Origin: Marinobacter azerbaijanicus
GTDB lineage: Bacteria > Pseudomonadota > Gammaproteobacteria > Pseudomonadales > Oleiphilaceae
NCBI RefSeq assembly: GCF_030250645.1
Contig: NZ_JASSVS010000012.1
Span: forward strand, 62,001-126,000
Length of the DNA stretch: 64,000 bases
Direction of reading: 5' to 3'
This document shows positions 17,375 through 25,906 of the stretch, piece after piece. Each line of letters opens with the position of its first letter. Position 1 is the stretch's first letter. Both the position numbers and the translations under genes were made by a program. The notes beneath the pieces were generated by a model. That model made no database searches. It was given only the letters and a program-made list of their open reading frames with translations, and was not told where the DNA came from.

Positions 17375-17415
17375 TGGGGGTAAAACAATGAAAGTGGGGG
17401 GTAAAACAATGAAAG
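17375..17415 (+). repeat. Tandem duplication of a ribosome site plus start codon
   Basis: Two nearly identical 20- and 21-base units lie head to tail (17375-17394 and 17395-17415). Each contains a run of G's, TAAAACA and ATGAAAG. Both ATGs (17388 and 17409) are in frame with the TRAP binding protein, so its gene has two equally good initiation sites. Confidence 0.85.
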
Positions 17416-18440
17416 CTAATAGTAACAAGAAAAGGCTATCAGTGAGTTTCATCTGTGTGTTGACGGTTCTTGCCATTATCGGCGCGCCTGCGGCAATGGC
17501 TGAGGTAAAACTGCGTATGCTGTCGACATGGGCAGCGGGTACGAACGATGGCATTGATCTGGGAGCAATACCGTTTGCCGAGAGAGTAGAGGAATTGTCC
17601 GGAGGGGAGGTAACGGTAGAGTTTTTCGGCCCCGCCGCAGTTCCGGCGTTTCGGCAGTTTGATGCGATTGAGCACCGCGTATTCGACATGTTGTTCACTC
17701 ATACCGCTTACCACGCCGACTCAGTCAAAGTGGGAATGGGGCTGGATCTTGCGGCGGGCTCGGCACAGGTGCGCCGTGAGTGTGGCCTGACCAAGGCGGT
17801 CAATGATGCCTATCTGGCTCAAAGCAATCTGTCTTATCTGGCGCAATTCCCGTCTGGCTATGGATACCGGCTTTACTTGGCCAAAGCCATGAACGAGGAA
17901 GGCGGGCCTCTAGCGGGATTCCGGATTCGCGGCACGGAATTCTACAACCCGATTATTCACGGCATGAACGCTTCTTCAGTCAGGGTTTCATCGGCGGAAG
18001 CCTATACCGCCGCCCAACGGGGACTGCTCGATGGTGCGTTTAACGGGTCGGGTGCCCTCGCCACACTTGAGAAAATGAGCTGGAATGAAGTGATGTCCTA
18101 TGCGGTGGAGCCGGATCTTGGCGAAGTCGTTTACGCACTTTTTGTAAACAAGGATAGCTGGGCCGAGCTTGATGAGGATGTGCAGAAAATTATCCGACAG
18201 GCAATTGAAGAAACCCAGGTCGAGCACAGGGAGGCAGGGGCCGAGCGCGATAGGCAGGGCATGGAAAAGTTCCCCGACGCAGGCCTGGAAATTGTTGAAC
18301 TTAAGGGTGCGGACCGTAAGGCTTTCGAAAGCTTCTATTACGATGGTATTGCCCAAAACTATGTCCTTGATGCCGACCCTGAGCATGGACCAAAAATCAT
18401 GAAAGCACTTAAGTGTGTGCGCGACCGCTCCGAAGGATAG
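17409..18440 (+). CDS. TRAP transporter solute-binding protein (DctP family)
   Basis: Periplasmic binding protein of 343 residues. The signal peptide has KKR, a hydrophobic core (SVSFICVLTVLAIIGAPA) and an AMA cleavage site. The mature protein begins VKLRMLSTWAAGTNDG and carries the family's helix with an arginine salt-bridging a carboxylate ligand, in the region GYRLYLAKAMNEEGGPLAGFRIRG. Two in-frame ATGs with duplicated ribosome sites exist (17388 and 17409); the second gives a more typical signal peptide. DctQ and DctM follow, making a complete transporter. The associated carboxyltransferase, amidohydrolase and CoA-transferase suggest an organic acid ligand. Confidence 0.9.
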   Translation: MKANSNKKRLSVSFICVLTVLAIIGAPAAMAEVKLRMLSTWAAGTNDGIDLGAIPFAERVEELSGGEVTVEFFGPAAVPAFRQFDAIEHRVFDMLFTHTAYHADSVKVGMGLDLAAGSAQVRRECGLTKAVNDAYLAQSNLSYLAQFPSGYGYRLYLAKAMNEEGGPLAGFRIRGTEFYNPIIHGMNASSVRVSSAEAYTAAQRGLLDGAFNGSGALATLEKMSWNEVMSYAVEPDLGEVVYALFVNKDSWAELDEDVQKIIRQAIEETQVEHREAGAERDRQGMEKFPDAGLEIVELKGADRKAFESFYYDGIAQNYVLDADPEHGPKIMKALKCVRDRSEG

Positions 18441-18569
18441 GAAGCATGGAATTGCTCACGCACAGTTGATTCAGGAAATCTGTTCCGGCCCCGGTTACTG
18501 CTAGTGGAATACCCCTTCGGTAAATTCCATGGCTGGTAACCGGCGGCTGGCATGAGGAGCGAGGTTTTC

Positions 18570-19088
18570 ATGGCAGCATTCAATAAAGAAACAGCGTTTC
18601 GATATTACAGTCGAGTTATTTTTGGGTTGAACGTGATTGCGGCTTCGCTTGTTTTTCTGATGGCTGTGATGATCACCGGGAATGTTTTAATGAGAAAGTA
18701 TCTGGGATATAACCTTGAATGGTTATTTGATTTCACTCAATACGCCCTGGTTTATATCACGTTCCTTGCGGGTGGCTGGCTCACCCGGCAGGAAGGACAT
18801 ATTCGTGTTGATCTACTTCATCTTTTGCTTCCAAACCACCTTGGAAGAATGCTGGAATATATTAATCTCGCGTTTGCTGGTGTCGTTTGTCTTATCCTGT
18901 TCTGGTTGTCCGCAATGGCGACCTGGAATCAGTACCTCGCCGGAAACGTGTCACCCGCCGCAGTGCCCGTCCCTAACTGGATGCTCTGGATTGTAATGCC
19001 GGTCGGTTTTTTGGCTATGGCATTTGAATTTCTCTTTACGATAGTCAGAAAGATTTCCGGGCATCGGCAAGAGCGTGTCGATGCCTAA
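18570..19088 (+). CDS. TRAP transporter small permease (DctQ family)
   Basis: Four-helix membrane subunit of 172 residues that pairs with DctM. Helices are visible at about residues 15-35, 50-70, 85-110 and 128-150. The loop after helix 2 has GGWLTRQEGHIRVDLL, a typical DctQ sequence. The start at 18570 is chosen because GAGG lies about seven bases upstream; an ATG 18 bases earlier lacks this. It sits between the binding protein and the large permease, the standard DctPQM order. Confidence 0.88.
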   Translation: MAAFNKETAFRYYSRVIFGLNVIAASLVFLMAVMITGNVLMRKYLGYNLEWLFDFTQYALVYITFLAGGWLTRQEGHIRVDLLHLLLPNHLGRMLEYINLAFAGVVCLILFWLSAMATWNQYLAGNVSPAAVPVPNWMLWIVMPVGFLAMAFEFLFTIVRKISGHRQERVDA

Positions 19089-19143
19089 GTTTAGACTTGG
19101 ATTTTACACAATAAAAACAATGAATTCCTGAGGTGTATACATC

Positions 19144-20457
19144 ATGGAGTGGTATGTCGTTTTCCTTTTTGTATTCGGGCTTTTGCTTGGCACGATGTTG
19201 TCTGGCGTTCATGTTGCCTTTGCGTTGATGGCGGTTAATCTGGTGGGTGTCACGATATTTATTGGCCCCCATGGGTTAAACATAGTGGCTGGCAGCATGG
19301 TGGATTCGATTTCAGGATTTGCATTGATTGCCATCCCGATGTTCTACCTCATGGGCGAGATCCTGTTTCAGTCCCGTGTCGTCAATCTACTGTTTGATAT
19401 GGTGGGGAAGTGGATCGGCCGGGTGCGGGGAAAGCATCTTTACGTTGCCATCGGCGGAGGCACGGGACTGGCCGCCTTGAGCGGCTCCGGGTCGGCGGAT
19501 ACCGCCCTTATCGGCCGTACCTTATACCCTGTGCTTGCCGAAAAAGGCTATGATCAACAGCTGAGTTACAGCGTTGTGCTTGCCGGGGGGGCGCTCGGGC
19601 CAATCATTCCTCCCAGTGGCCTTGCGGTTATTCTCGGTGGCTTGGCAAACGTTTCTGTCGGCGCTTTGCTGATGGCGGGACTGCTTCCGGGGGTGTTGCT
19701 GGCCGTTTTGTTTGCTTTGTATGTTTTCATCCGGGTCAGGCTGAACCCGTCGCTGGTGCCCGCCGTGGAACTGGACAAGGCAAGCTGGCGGGAGCGATGG
19801 ACGTCATTAGCAAAATGTTTACCCTTCTGCGTGATCATATTCATGGTCCTTGGTTTTATTCTTTTCGGGATATCCACCGCTAGTGAGGCAGCAGCGACGG
19901 GGGCTGTAGGCGCAATGCTCGTGGCTGCGATCTATGGCCGACTGGACCGTTCGGTATTATCCCGGGCGCTCCTGGCTACCGCCAGGCTGACCTCGATGGT
20001 GTTCATTGTGATCATGGGAGCGGTGTTATTTGGCCAGATTCTTGCGCTCAGTGGCGCTGAGACGTCTCTCAACCTCTGGTTGCAGCAATTGTCGCTGCCT
20101 CCCATGGTGTTGGCAGCAGTGTTACTGGGATTGCTGCTGGTATTGGGGACGTTCATTGACACACTGGCGCTGATCGTATTGCTGGCTCCTTTATTTTCCA
20201 CCCTGATTGTGCCTGCTGGAATCGACCCTGTCTGGTTTTTCCTCCTGTTTCTGATAACCCTGCCTATCGGGAGCATGACCCCACCGGTGGGGTCGATGAT
20301 TTTTGTATTGAAGGGCGCCATTCCCGAAAGTCGGATTATGGATTTGTACAAGGCTGGCCTAGCGACAGCAGGCGTGTCAGTTATTGGCTTGATTATTGTA
20401 TTTTTCTTTCAGGATCTGGCCACGGTTTTGCCAGAGTACATGTTTCAGAAACGATAG
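19144..20457 (+). CDS. TRAP transporter large permease (DctM family)
   Basis: Complete 437-residue large permease with about twelve transmembrane segments. It has the SGSGSADTALIG stretch (about 117-128), the first re-entrant IIPPSG motif (about 157-162) and the second MTPPVGS motif (about 379-385). It uses the ion gradient to drive uptake of the ligand bound by the DctP protein at 17409. It is related to the truncated permease at the start of the window over its whole visible length. Gene order and 55-base spacing place it in the carboxyltransferase operon. Confidence 0.92.
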   Translation: MEWYVVFLFVFGLLLGTMLSGVHVAFALMAVNLVGVTIFIGPHGLNIVAGSMVDSISGFALIAIPMFYLMGEILFQSRVVNLLFDMVGKWIGRVRGKHLYVAIGGGTGLAALSGSGSADTALIGRTLYPVLAEKGYDQQLSYSVVLAGGALGPIIPPSGLAVILGGLANVSVGALLMAGLLPGVLLAVLFALYVFIRVRLNPSLVPAVELDKASWRERWTSLAKCLPFCVIIFMVLGFILFGISTASEAAATGAVGAMLVAAIYGRLDRSVLSRALLATARLTSMVFIVIMGAVLFGQILALSGAETSLNLWLQQLSLPPMVLAAVLLGLLLVLGTFIDTLALIVLLAPLFSTLIVPAGIDPVWFFLLFLITLPIGSMTPPVGSMIFVLKGAIPESRIMDLYKAGLATAGVSVIGLIIVFFFQDLATVLPEYMFQKR

Positions 20458-20516
20458 AAGTTGATCGGATCGCTGAGTGGCAGTCTGATCACGCGCGACA
20501 GCAGGAGGGTTTGTGA

Positions 20517-21698
20517 ATGAGTACGATGCTTGCGGGAATCAAGGTTCTGGAGATGGCAAACGTCATCAGTGGACCCTATGGAGGTATGCTACTTGCCGAT
20601 CTCGGCGCCGAGGTTATAAAGGTTGAAATGCCAGGTACCGGGGATCCGTTTCGCAACTGGTCCGGAGAAGGTGCCGGTGTCCGTCCGGCTTTTGCCGCGT
20701 TCAACCGTGGCAAGAAGAGCATCACGGTGAATGTCAAAACGGAGGAAGGGCGGGAACTTTACCTCCGCCTGGCGTCAGAGGTGGATGTTGTATTGGACAA
20801 CTTCCGGCCCGGGATTCTGGACAAAATGGGTGTTGGCTATGATGCGGTCTGCAAAACCAACCCTGAAGTCGTTTACTGTGCCGTAACCGGGATGGGTACC
20901 GTTGGCCCTTATCGTGATCGTCCAACATACGACGCCATAGCCCAGGCTATGAGTGGATTGTGGAGCCAGCTTTCCGACATTAAAGATCCTGAACCGGTAG
21001 GCCCGGCACTTTCGGACCAGTTGACAGGCATATATACGGCCTACGGTATCCTCGGGGCGCTGGTTTCGAAACTGAAAACGGGAAAGGGTCGGAAAATCAA
21101 TGTCAGCATGCTGGGTGCAAGCCTGGCGTTCCAGCCGTTGGCAGTGGCGGATTATCTGTTGTCGGGAAAGGTCGCCGACAAATCCTCGCGGCCCCACCTC
21201 TCGCAATCCTACACGTTTGTTGGGAAAGATGGACTGTCCTTTGCCGTTCATTTGTCGTCGCCCCCTAAATTCTGGAAAGCGCTGCTTGAAACCGTTGGCC
21301 GTGAGGAACTGGAAAAAGACCCCCGGTTCATCAAGAAGGCAGACCGGGTTGCTCACTACGATGAACTAAGGGCGGAGCTACAGGCAGAATTTTCAAAACG
21401 GCCCCGTGAACAGTGGCTCACCGAGCTTGTAGCCAACGATGTGCCTGCGGGGCCAATTTACACCATAGAGGAAGCGCTGAATGACCCTCAGGTCAAAGCG
21501 CTGGATATGGTTCGCACTTTTGGAACAGGCGAGCGGGCGACACCGCTGGTTGGCTATGGCTTCGATGATCCCGAGCGCCCGCGGGATGAAGATCAGCGCC
21601 CGGTACCGGGGTTGGGCGAGCATACCAAAGAAATTCTCGCCGCCATCGGATACGGCGATGAAGAGATTGAGGCTCTGGTGCGGACCGGTGCTGTGTAG
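20517..21698 (+). CDS. Class III CoA-transferase (CaiB/BaiF family)
   Basis: Transfers CoA between carboxylic acids; 393 residues, the family's usual length. It begins LAGIKVLEMANVISGPYGGMLLADLGAEVIK, where the GP-x5-LADLGAEVIKVE pattern is diagnostic, continues with FNRGKKSITVN, and has the catalytic aspartate region in RPTYDAIAQAMSGL (about residue 140). GGAGGG lies seven bases before the ATG. It is the last gene after the DctPQM transporter and could activate the imported acid to its CoA ester for the carboxyltransferase; that link is inference. Confidence 0.93.
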   Translation: MSTMLAGIKVLEMANVISGPYGGMLLADLGAEVIKVEMPGTGDPFRNWSGEGAGVRPAFAAFNRGKKSITVNVKTEEGRELYLRLASEVDVVLDNFRPGILDKMGVGYDAVCKTNPEVVYCAVTGMGTVGPYRDRPTYDAIAQAMSGLWSQLSDIKDPEPVGPALSDQLTGIYTAYGILGALVSKLKTGKGRKINVSMLGASLAFQPLAVADYLLSGKVADKSSRPHLSQSYTFVGKDGLSFAVHLSSPPKFWKALLETVGREELEKDPRFIKKADRVAHYDELRAELQAEFSKRPREQWLTELVANDVPAGPIYTIEEALNDPQVKALDMVRTFGTGERATPLVGYGFDDPERPRDEDQRPVPGLGEHTKEILAAIGYGDEEIEALVRTGAV

Positions 21699-21754
21699 GA
21701 TTTTATGGCTGTGAATTATTGACAATGCCGATGCTCTGGACTACTGATGTTATA

Positions 21755-21768
21755 TCAATAATAAAGAA
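21755..21768 (+). repeat. 14-mer shared with the region upstream of the SDR gene at 60183
   Basis: TCAATAATAAAGAA occurs here, 98 bases before the ABC binding-protein start, and again exactly at 60079-60092, 104 bases before the SDR start. The three bases one position upstream (TAT) also match. Similar placement suggests a shared site, although A/T-rich identity can arise by chance. Confidence 0.35.
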
Positions 21769-21790
21769 AATATCTTGCTATGTGATATTT
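21768..21790. promoter_or_regulatory. Inverted repeat upstream of ABC importer operon
   Basis: AAATATC and GATATTT form a perfect seven-base inverted repeat separated by nine bases, 63 to 85 bases upstream of the binding-protein ATG. It is a candidate regulator site for the hydantoin/ABC operon. Confidence 0.4.
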
Positions 21791-21852
21791 AGGGGTGTCT
21801 CAGATTTGCCAGTAACTCCTGACTCAACAAAACAAGTAGAAGGATATCGGGC

Positions 21853-22803
21853 ATGAACTTAAAAAATGTACTTGTGACTGCGGTTTTGTCTTCGGCAATG
21901 ACATTCACTCAGCTCCATGCTGCGGAAAAGGTGGATATCGGGCTGTCAGTACCAAACTTTGGCCCTTATGCCGCTGTGTACGTGGCCGATGAGTTAGGCT
22001 ACTACGCCGATGAAGGCCTGGAAGTTCAGATCACGGCATTTCGTGGCGGTAGTGCAGCACAGCAAGCTCTCGCCTCTGACGCTATGGACATAATCAATTA
22101 CTTCCCCCCGGGGGCTGCGGTTGCTATTGAGCGAGGTGTGGAGCAAAAAGTGGTCGCGGTTGGGGCCGCCAGACCGGACGGCTGGCACATGATGGTGAAG
22201 GCCGGCTCCAGTATTGAGAAGCCTGAAGACCTGGATGGTCGCCGAGTCGGCATTACCGGCAAGAACAGCACGACTGATTACTACGCTCTTTGGGTCGCCG
22301 ATCAATACGGAATTGAAATAGAAACGGTTCCCGTTGGTGGGGCCGGCATGATCCCGGCATTATTATCCGATCAGGTGGATGCCATTTCCGCTTTCTCGCC
22401 GCTGACCTACCGATTGATGGTTTCCGGTGATGGTCGGTCCCTGGTGGACTACGCGAAGGATATGCCCCCGACCCTGCCGGATGTCTGGGTTGCCTCCCAG
22501 GACATGATTGATGACCGCCCTGAGCAAGTTGAGGGAGTTTTGCGTGCAATGTATCGCGCTACCCGCTACATGCAGGAAAACCGTGATTATTCCATCGACT
22601 TCCTGCGGGAATTCACTGGCGAGGACGACCCTGAAGTACTTAGGCTGGAATATGAAGTGGGCATCATGAATCGCGCGACCCGTGCCAATATTGAACCTGA
22701 ATGGCTAAAGGCCTCTCTCGGCCTGGCCGGTGATTCCGGTTCAGGTGCACTTTCTCCTGATGAGGTTTATACCGATCAGTTCGCGGATATTGGTGCTGAA
22801 TAA
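21853..22803 (+). CDS. ABC transporter substrate-binding protein (NMT1/SsuA/TauA type)
   Basis: Periplasmic binding protein of 316 residues with a signal peptide (MNLKNVLVTAVLSSAM, cleavage after LHAA near residue 24). The mature start KVDIGLSVPNFGPYAAVYVADELGYY and the FRGGSAAQQAL ligand loop are typical of binding proteins for nitrate, sulfonate, taurine and pyrimidine-like ligands. AAGGA lies upstream of the ATG. Two permeases and an ATPase follow, split by a hydrolase gene. With HyuA/HyuB at the end of the operon, a hydantoin or N-carbamoyl compound is a reasonable ligand guess. Confidence 0.88.
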   Translation: MNLKNVLVTAVLSSAMTFTQLHAAEKVDIGLSVPNFGPYAAVYVADELGYYADEGLEVQITAFRGGSAAQQALASDAMDIINYFPPGAAVAIERGVEQKVVAVGAARPDGWHMMVKAGSSIEKPEDLDGRRVGITGKNSTTDYYALWVADQYGIEIETVPVGGAGMIPALLSDQVDAISAFSPLTYRLMVSGDGRSLVDYAKDMPPTLPDVWVASQDMIDDRPEQVEGVLRAMYRATRYMQENRDYSIDFLREFTGEDDPEVLRLEYEVGIMNRATRANIEPEWLKASLGLAGDSGSGALSPDEVYTDQFADIGAE

Positions 22804-22862
22804 GATCGGACAGGACCTCAATACAGTGCGCTTTAATAGTATTCAGCGGAGATAGACTAACG

Positions 22863-23564
22863 ATGCCACATAGTTTCGAAGACCATTGCTGGCAGGATAT
22901 TGTCAGCCCGGATGTGTTGCGCATCTATGAGGCGTATATCCGCGATACCTACATTGGTTCACGTCCGGCCATACTTGCAATTGACCTTTATAATAAGGCG
23001 TACAGAGGAGGGGGCCGGCCTGTGGTGAACCTGTTGGATAAGTACCCGAGTGCCTGCGGTGAGAACGCCTGGAATGCCATAGAGCCTACCAGGCAGTTAC
23101 TCGCAGTGGCCCGGGAACACTCCGTGCCCGTTATCTACACCACTCAGGTGGAGCGCCAGCAACAGGGAGTCAGGGCAACGTCGCGGGCAGTGGACGCATC
23201 CCACGACGATGACTTTGAAATCTTTGCTGAGTTTCAGCCTCAGAATGATGATCTGGTGATCGGGAAAGAGCGCGCGAGCGCTTTCTTTGGCACGCCTTTG
23301 ATTGCGTATCTCCAGAAAATGAACATTGACACCGTCATTGTCTGCGGCGAAAGCACCAGTGGTTGTGTCCGGGCGTCGGCAGTTGATGCTTACTCATACG
23401 GTTTTCATGTGGTCATGGCGGAAGAGGCCTGTTTTGACCGAAGCGTGCTCTCCCACAAAGTGAATCTTTTCGATTTGCATCATAAATATGCGGATGTGAT
23501 GCATGTGGAGGAGGTGGTTGCTCATTTTCAGTCAAAAGAGGGTTGGTCCTGTGTTGAGATCTGA
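22863..23564 (+). CDS. Isochorismatase-like cysteine hydrolase (N-carbamoylsarcosine amidase-like)
   Basis: Amide hydrolase of 233 residues with the catalytic triad of the family: D41 (LAIDLYNKAY), K135 (IGKERASAF) and C168 (GESTSGCVRASAVDA), the last preceded by a likely cis-peptide region. N-carbamoylsarcosine amidohydrolase and related carbamoyl-amidases share the STSGCVRA-type sequence. It is encoded inside an ABC importer operon that also carries HyuA/HyuB, which fits stepwise opening and decarbamoylation of a hydantoin. It has a paralogue at 52350. True isochorismatase or nicotinamidase activity is less likely. Confidence 0.85.
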   Translation: MPHSFEDHCWQDIVSPDVLRIYEAYIRDTYIGSRPAILAIDLYNKAYRGGGRPVVNLLDKYPSACGENAWNAIEPTRQLLAVAREHSVPVIYTTQVERQQQGVRATSRAVDASHDDDFEIFAEFQPQNDDLVIGKERASAFFGTPLIAYLQKMNIDTVIVCGESTSGCVRASAVDAYSYGFHVVMAEEACFDRSVLSHKVNLFDLHHKYADVMHVEEVVAHFQSKEGWSCVEI

Positions 23565-23628
23565 TCCGGTTTATTAACGCCTGATGGAACCCGCGTCATA
23601 TCAACAAGAATAAAACCAAGGTGTGCAA

Positions 23629-24384
23629 ATGCGATTGTCCGTGTTGCTCGGAGCTCAGGCAGGGTTCTTTGTCCTGCTTGCCATAGTATGGGAGTCAATC
23701 AGTCGTCTGGAACTTGTTGATCCACGACTATTGCCCTCATTCCTGACTGTTCTGGGCGTGCTCGGCGACCTGCTTACGCAGCGCGATTTCCTGATGGATC
23801 TGGGTATTACGGGGCTGGAAGTGGGAGTAGCGTTTATTATTGCCGCCCCGCTGGGAGTTTCGATCGGGTTTCTACTTGGTGAGAAGCTCTTCCTGGGGCA
23901 GATTCTGAGCCCGATGTTCCACTTCATGCTGTCTGTTCCGCAATCCATTTTTCTTCCTATTTTTATGCTCTTACTTGGGATTGGCTTTCTGGAGAAAGTC
24001 GTTTTCGGAGTTACCCACGCCATTTTTGTCATTATTGTAACGACGACCGCTGCGGTTCGTAGCGTGCCACGGGATTACGTAACCGTTGCCCGCACGTTTG
24101 GCGCCACGCCCCGACAGATCTATTTGCGAGTCTACCTGCCTGCCATGTTACCGGTGGTGATGACAGGACTTCGGCTGGGAATGATCTTTAACATCATCGG
24201 TGTTCTGCTGGCGGAAATGGATGCGAGCCGAGCGGGTATTGGACGACGACTGTTTTCATGGGGCGAGGGGTTTCAATTGGATTTGCTATTGGCCGGCATT
24301 CTGCTGGTCTCCGCGCTCACCATAATAATCAATGAGGTTATGCGTTACTGCGAACATCGCGCCGCCAGAGGTCACGTAGCATGA
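23629..24384 (+). CDS. ABC transporter permease (NitT/TauT type)
   Basis: Inner-membrane permease of 251 residues with about six helices. The cytoplasmic coupling loop is clear: DYVTVARTFGATPRQIYLRVYLPAMLP, the EAA-type motif (residues about 147-173), contacts the ATPase. ATG at 23629 is preferred, since AAGG lies about eight bases upstream; a GTG six bases earlier is also in frame. The stop overlaps the ATPase start (ATGA). A second permease at 25151 probably forms a heterodimer with it. Confidence 0.88.
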   Translation: MRLSVLLGAQAGFFVLLAIVWESISRLELVDPRLLPSFLTVLGVLGDLLTQRDFLMDLGITGLEVGVAFIIAAPLGVSIGFLLGEKLFLGQILSPMFHFMLSVPQSIFLPIFMLLLGIGFLEKVVFGVTHAIFVIIVTTTAAVRSVPRDYVTVARTFGATPRQIYLRVYLPAMLPVVMTGLRLGMIFNIIGVLLAEMDASRAGIGRRLFSWGEGFQLDLLLAGILLVSALTIIINEVMRYCEHRAARGHVA

Positions 24385-25154
24385 GTAGTGAAGTCATTAG
24401 AGTCGAAAACCTGAGCAAAATGTATTCCACTCGCGAGGGTGATTTCCATGCCCTGGACAAACTCAGCTTTGCTATCGAAGAAGGTGGCTTTGTCAGCATT
24501 GTTGGGCCAAGTGGTTGCGGGAAGTCCACCCTGCTTCAACTGCTGACCGGACTGCTTGAACCGACGTCTGGACAGGTTTTGATCGACGGGATTGAGGTGC
24601 GCAAGCCGCTCCCGGAAAAAACCGGCGTCATGTTTCAGGATGCCACGTTATTGCCCTGGCTTACTGCTGAAGAAAACGTTGCTTTTCCCCTCTCTCTTTG
24701 TGGCAAGGACAAGAAGGAGAGTCAGCTCCGGGCTCGTGACCTTCTGAAGCTTGTGGGGCTGGGCGATTTTATCAACCATCGGCCAGCGGAGCTCTCCGGA
24801 GGTATGCGTCAGCGTGTTGCCATTGCCCGAGGGTTGGTTCGTGACCCCCGCATACTGCTGATGGATGAGCCATTTGCGGCGCTCGATGAGCAGACGCGCT
24901 TCAAAATGGGGGAAGAACTGCTGTGGATTTGGCAGGAGACCCGCAAAACTATTCTGTTTATTACTCATGGCTTGACAGAGGCAATTTATCTTTCGGATAC
25001 GGTATTGGTAATGGGAACAAAGCCGGGTCGTATTATTGAAGTGATACCAGTGGACCTGCCACGGCCACGGACATTTGAAATGATTGGCAGTGAGTTTTTT
25101 GGTAAGGCGCGTAACCGAATCTGGACGCTGATTCAGGAGGAGACCGAAGCGTGA
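24381..25154 (+). CDS. ABC transporter ATP-binding protein
   Basis: ATPase of 257 residues powering the importer of this operon. Walker A is GPSGCGKST (about 40-48), followed by the Q-loop (MFQDATLLPW), signature LSGGMRQRVAIARG (about 137-150), Walker B ILLMDEPFAALDE and the H-loop histidine in FITHGLTEA. It starts in a four-base overlap with the first permease and ends in a GTGA overlap with the second, so the three are translationally coupled. Confidence 0.93.
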   Translation: MSSEVIRVENLSKMYSTREGDFHALDKLSFAIEEGGFVSIVGPSGCGKSTLLQLLTGLLEPTSGQVLIDGIEVRKPLPEKTGVMFQDATLLPWLTAEENVAFPLSLCGKDKKESQLRARDLLKLVGLGDFINHRPAELSGGMRQRVAIARGLVRDPRILLMDEPFAALDEQTRFKMGEELLWIWQETRKTILFITHGLTEAIYLSDTVLVMGTKPGRIIEVIPVDLPRPRTFEMIGSEFFGKARNRIWTLIQEETEA

Positions 25155-25906
25155 GCAAACCATCACTCATACGTTATGCAATTCTGTTGGCGTTGATTGC
25201 GTTATGGTTTCTCGTCACCGCCATGGAGTGGGTTAAACCTATTCAACTGCCTCCGCCAGCGGGTTTATGGGCAGCCTGGCAAGCCGATGGTTCACGGTTC
25301 CTGGATGCGTTTGCTCTGACCGCCGCGGAAATTGCGGTTGCTATCCTGATCGCATGGCCGTTGGGAATCGGGATTGGCGCTGTGTTTGGCAGTCTCAGGG
25401 CAGTATCCGAGGCGGCTTCAGCGATATTGGGGTCGCTGTTTGCCGTGCCTGCCATCATCCTTTACCCACTTTTTATTGCATGGGTCGGCATGGGTCCTGA
25501 GTCCAAGGTTTTGTTCGGGGTTATCGCCGGCTTTTTTCCGATCGCACTTAATACACTTTCCGGAGTGCGGCAGGTAGACCAGAGTTACGTCACCATGGGA
25601 AGGGCCATGGGTGCGAGCAGATTGCAGGTTTTTTATCGCGTGGTTTTACGTCTGGCCTTGCCATCGGTTATTTCTGGTCTGCGCATTGGTACAGCGTTGA
25701 TCATGATCAGCGTGGTGGTAAGCGAGATGCTTGCCTCGTTTGGAGGGCTCGGTTACATGATTGCATACCATCGCACGATGTTTGATACGGGCCATGTCTA
25801 TCTTGGCATTCTAATGGCGCTGTTGACGGTGTTGACCGTTAACTGGCTTCTGTCGATGCTGGAATCACACTTCAGTAAGTGGCAAGAAAGGGGGGCAGAA
25901 TTGTGA
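25151..25906 (+). CDS. ABC transporter permease (NitT/TauT type), second subunit
   Basis: Permease of 251 residues with about six helices and the coupling-loop motif DQSYVTMGRAMGASRLQVFYRVVLRLALPSV. It starts with GTG overlapping the ATPase stop and ends in a GTGA overlap with HyuA, tying import directly to the hydantoinase-type enzymes. Having two different permease genes with one ATPase and one binding protein is mirrored by the second ABC system at 53006-56345. Confidence 0.88.
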   Translation: MSKPSLIRYAILLALIALWFLVTAMEWVKPIQLPPPAGLWAAWQADGSRFLDAFALTAAEIAVAILIAWPLGIGIGAVFGSLRAVSEAASAILGSLFAVPAIILYPLFIAWVGMGPESKVLFGVIAGFFPIALNTLSGVRQVDQSYVTMGRAMGASRLQVFYRVVLRLALPSVISGLRIGTALIMISVVVSEMLASFGGLGYMIAYHRTMFDTGHVYLGILMALLTVLTVNWLLSMLESHFSKWQERGAEL

